A stretch of 64,000 nucleotides of DNA, from contig CAWZYM010000155.1 in NCBI GenBank assembly GCA_963966185.1, positions 72,501 through 136,500 of the forward strand. The letters run 5' to 3'. Below the pieces are notes generated by a model that saw only the letters and a program-made list of their open reading frames with translations, made no database searches and was not told where the DNA came from. Below, one piece after another: positions 62,723 through 64,000 of the stretch (position 1 is the first letter of the stretch; each line of letters begins with the position of its first letter). The stretch comes from Rhabditoides inermis (lineage: Eukaryota > Nematoda > Chromadorea > Rhabditida > Rhabditidae). Made by a program: the position numbers and the translations under genes.

Positions 62723-63086
62723 CAGTGGCGACTTATTTCTGCCACAACGTTTCACAACTCCTCATTCTCACACGAGCAAAAAATTTGGCGGTGACCGGAA
62801 TAGAACCCGCGAATCTCGGGGGCCACAACGCAGCACACATGCACTGAGTCATGAAGTTCGTAAGTGGGTTCAGTTGCGCTTATGTCTCCGAGCCCAATTT
62901 TTGCAGTATTGAAGCGTGAGGCGGTAGGTTATTCGTGGTGAGACCAATTTCAAACTCAAATTTTCGTCTGCATCCTCGGCAGTGGCAGATTCAAAAGTAA
63001 CGCAGAATCGTCGTTATTTTGCAAAAATTGCAATTCTGTAAGGTTAATATGATTTTGAATAAAACTTCAAAAATAAGTCGCCACTG
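62723..63086. mobile_element. TIR element carrying a tRNA-like segment
   Basis: Termini CAGTGGCGACTTATTT and AAATAAGTCGCCACTG are inverted, like Tc1/mariner ends, but TA duplications are not evident. Inside, 62784-62860 on minus reads ATTCGCGGGTTCTATTCCGG, a B-box/T-arm relic related to 61108. Confidence 0.6.
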
Positions 63087-63532
63087 TTCCTTCAAGTGGT
63101 GTCGTGGTGTCGTGCTTGTGATTGTTTAGAGCTCGCGCTAGATCAAGAGTAACCGATTATTCTGTTTATGAGCTAATGTAAGATTTTGCCCACCGATCAA
63201 ATCAAATCAAATCAAGTATTTATCCAGAAGATCGATTGTTCCATTTTCGGCGATCGTTGGTCACTGTCCGTCTCCATTCTTTGCGAGCGTGTGTCCTCGA
63301 TAGATCAAAGGCATCTACGAAGTCGTCCCACTCCTTGTGCAGTCGTCCAGGTCGGCCAGTATTTTTGGTTATCCAGTTTACTGTAGCCTTTGCCTGTAAA
63401 TTTTCAGCTACTGTAAGTTTTCAGATAAATCGGCTGAAAAAGACTAGAGAAAAAAAGAAGAACTGCCATTATATATCATTTCCATAGCACTTTAAAAAGC
63501 AGGACAAAACAACATTTTTAATGTTCATAATT
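63087..63532. other. no gene seen
   Basis: AT-rich; a short (ATCAA)n run lies at 63198-63219. No supported exon. Confidence 0.5.
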
Positions 63533-63865
63533 TCATTGCGTTTTTTCACCACAAAAACACAAAAACATCATGCGATTAAAATTCGAATTTTCAAATCGCG
63601 ATGGGCTAGAGTATGTAGATGCTAAATGTGTTTTCCTCAGAAGCACTCTTCTCGGTTCCGTCGTTCTTCTCTCCTCCAGAGAGATACTGGGAGAGTCTTT
63701 TATCTGTTTTCTCTTTGCAACACCGCCAGCTGGTTTGTAGAATGCCGAGCTGCGCTGTAAGTATGTATGTGTTCGCAGCTCGTCGCCAGTCGCTTCGGCC
63801 CATGTCGGGAATAGGATTCCGCGCCCCTCCGGATCACCTTTCGGAGCGGCTGCGAGGTGGATCAT
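63533..63865 (-). CDS. doubtful hypothetical ORF, 110 aa
   Basis: A minus-strand ORF starts MIHLAAAPKGDPEGRG and contains ISLEERRTTEPRRVLLRK. Its 5' half overlaps a + strand ORF (63737-63972) that looks equally open. GC content rises here relative to the flank, which suggests an exon on one strand. No splice sites decide between them and no family is recognised. Confidence 0.25.
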   Translation of the reverse strand: MIHLAAAPKGDPEGRGILFPTWAEATGDELRTHTYLQRSSAFYKPAGGVAKRKQIKDSPSISLEERRTTEPRRVLLRKTHLASTYSSPSRFENSNFNRMMFLCFCGEKTQ

Positions 63866-64000
63866 TCTCGCCCTCTCACTCTCCCCTGAGGATATGGCGT
63901 CGCCCCGCCCTCACTAGTGACCCTCTCCTTTCCCCCGCGTCTCCAGTGTACTGCTCACTCAATACTCAATAAATCCTGCCTAATTCTGTGTAATCGCGTT

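Overview
The window looks like nuclear DNA of a small invertebrate, most likely a nematode. No sequence here names the species, so that is inference. Short coding exons are joined by introns that can be as short as about 40 nt. Acceptors are typically TTTCAG or TTGCAG and donors GTGAGT or GTGGGT. Several start codons sit 2-6 nt after an acceptor, as in spliced-leader trans-splicing. Introns are full of (GA)n/(CT)n microsatellites, and several DNA-transposon families and non-LTR retrotransposons are present. There is no bacterial or phage signal. Gene models below were assembled by hand from exon phase; the main models each sum to a multiple of three.

Layout. 0-1 kb: 5' part of a secreted saposin-like gene (-). 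2.6-7.1 kb: dispersed repeats. 7.9-10.8 kb: poorly resolved + strand gene interrupted by a foldback Tc1-like element. 11.6-13.3 kb: type II membrane protein (+). 13.6-17.6 kb: second copy of the 1.6 kb repeat, a dead non-LTR element and a TIR element. 18.3-20.7 kb: three small - strand genes (106-aa membrane protein, 39-aa microprotein, 194-aa secreted Cys-containing protein). 22.1-27.9 kb: PP2A B'' regulatory subunit with two EF-hands, 19 exons (-). 28-32.9 kb: no gene seen. 33.0-41.6 kb: a proline/serine/arginine-rich gene with probable alternative 5' ends (-). 43.3-60.2 kb: a 45-exon gene (-). 60-64 kb: TTAA-type MITEs, tRNA-like repeats and one doubtful ORF.

The most unusual locus is the 43.3-60.2 kb gene. 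Its N-terminus resembles an AIG1/IMAP-type GTPase domain with a degenerate P-loop. A long low-complexity middle follows, carrying four copies of LLNGQPRSWDYSRPTYN. It ends in either of two alternative last exons, each coding a single C-terminal transmembrane anchor. A nearly intact non-LTR retrotransposon sits antisense in one of its introns. The neighbouring 33-41.6 kb gene shares the LNGQP word and general composition, so the two may be related scaffold-like proteins.

The 8-mer ACGTTTCA / TGAAACGT occurs about 20 times, almost all in introns from 20 kb to 62.8 kb, against about 2 expected by chance. I know of no named element that explains it.
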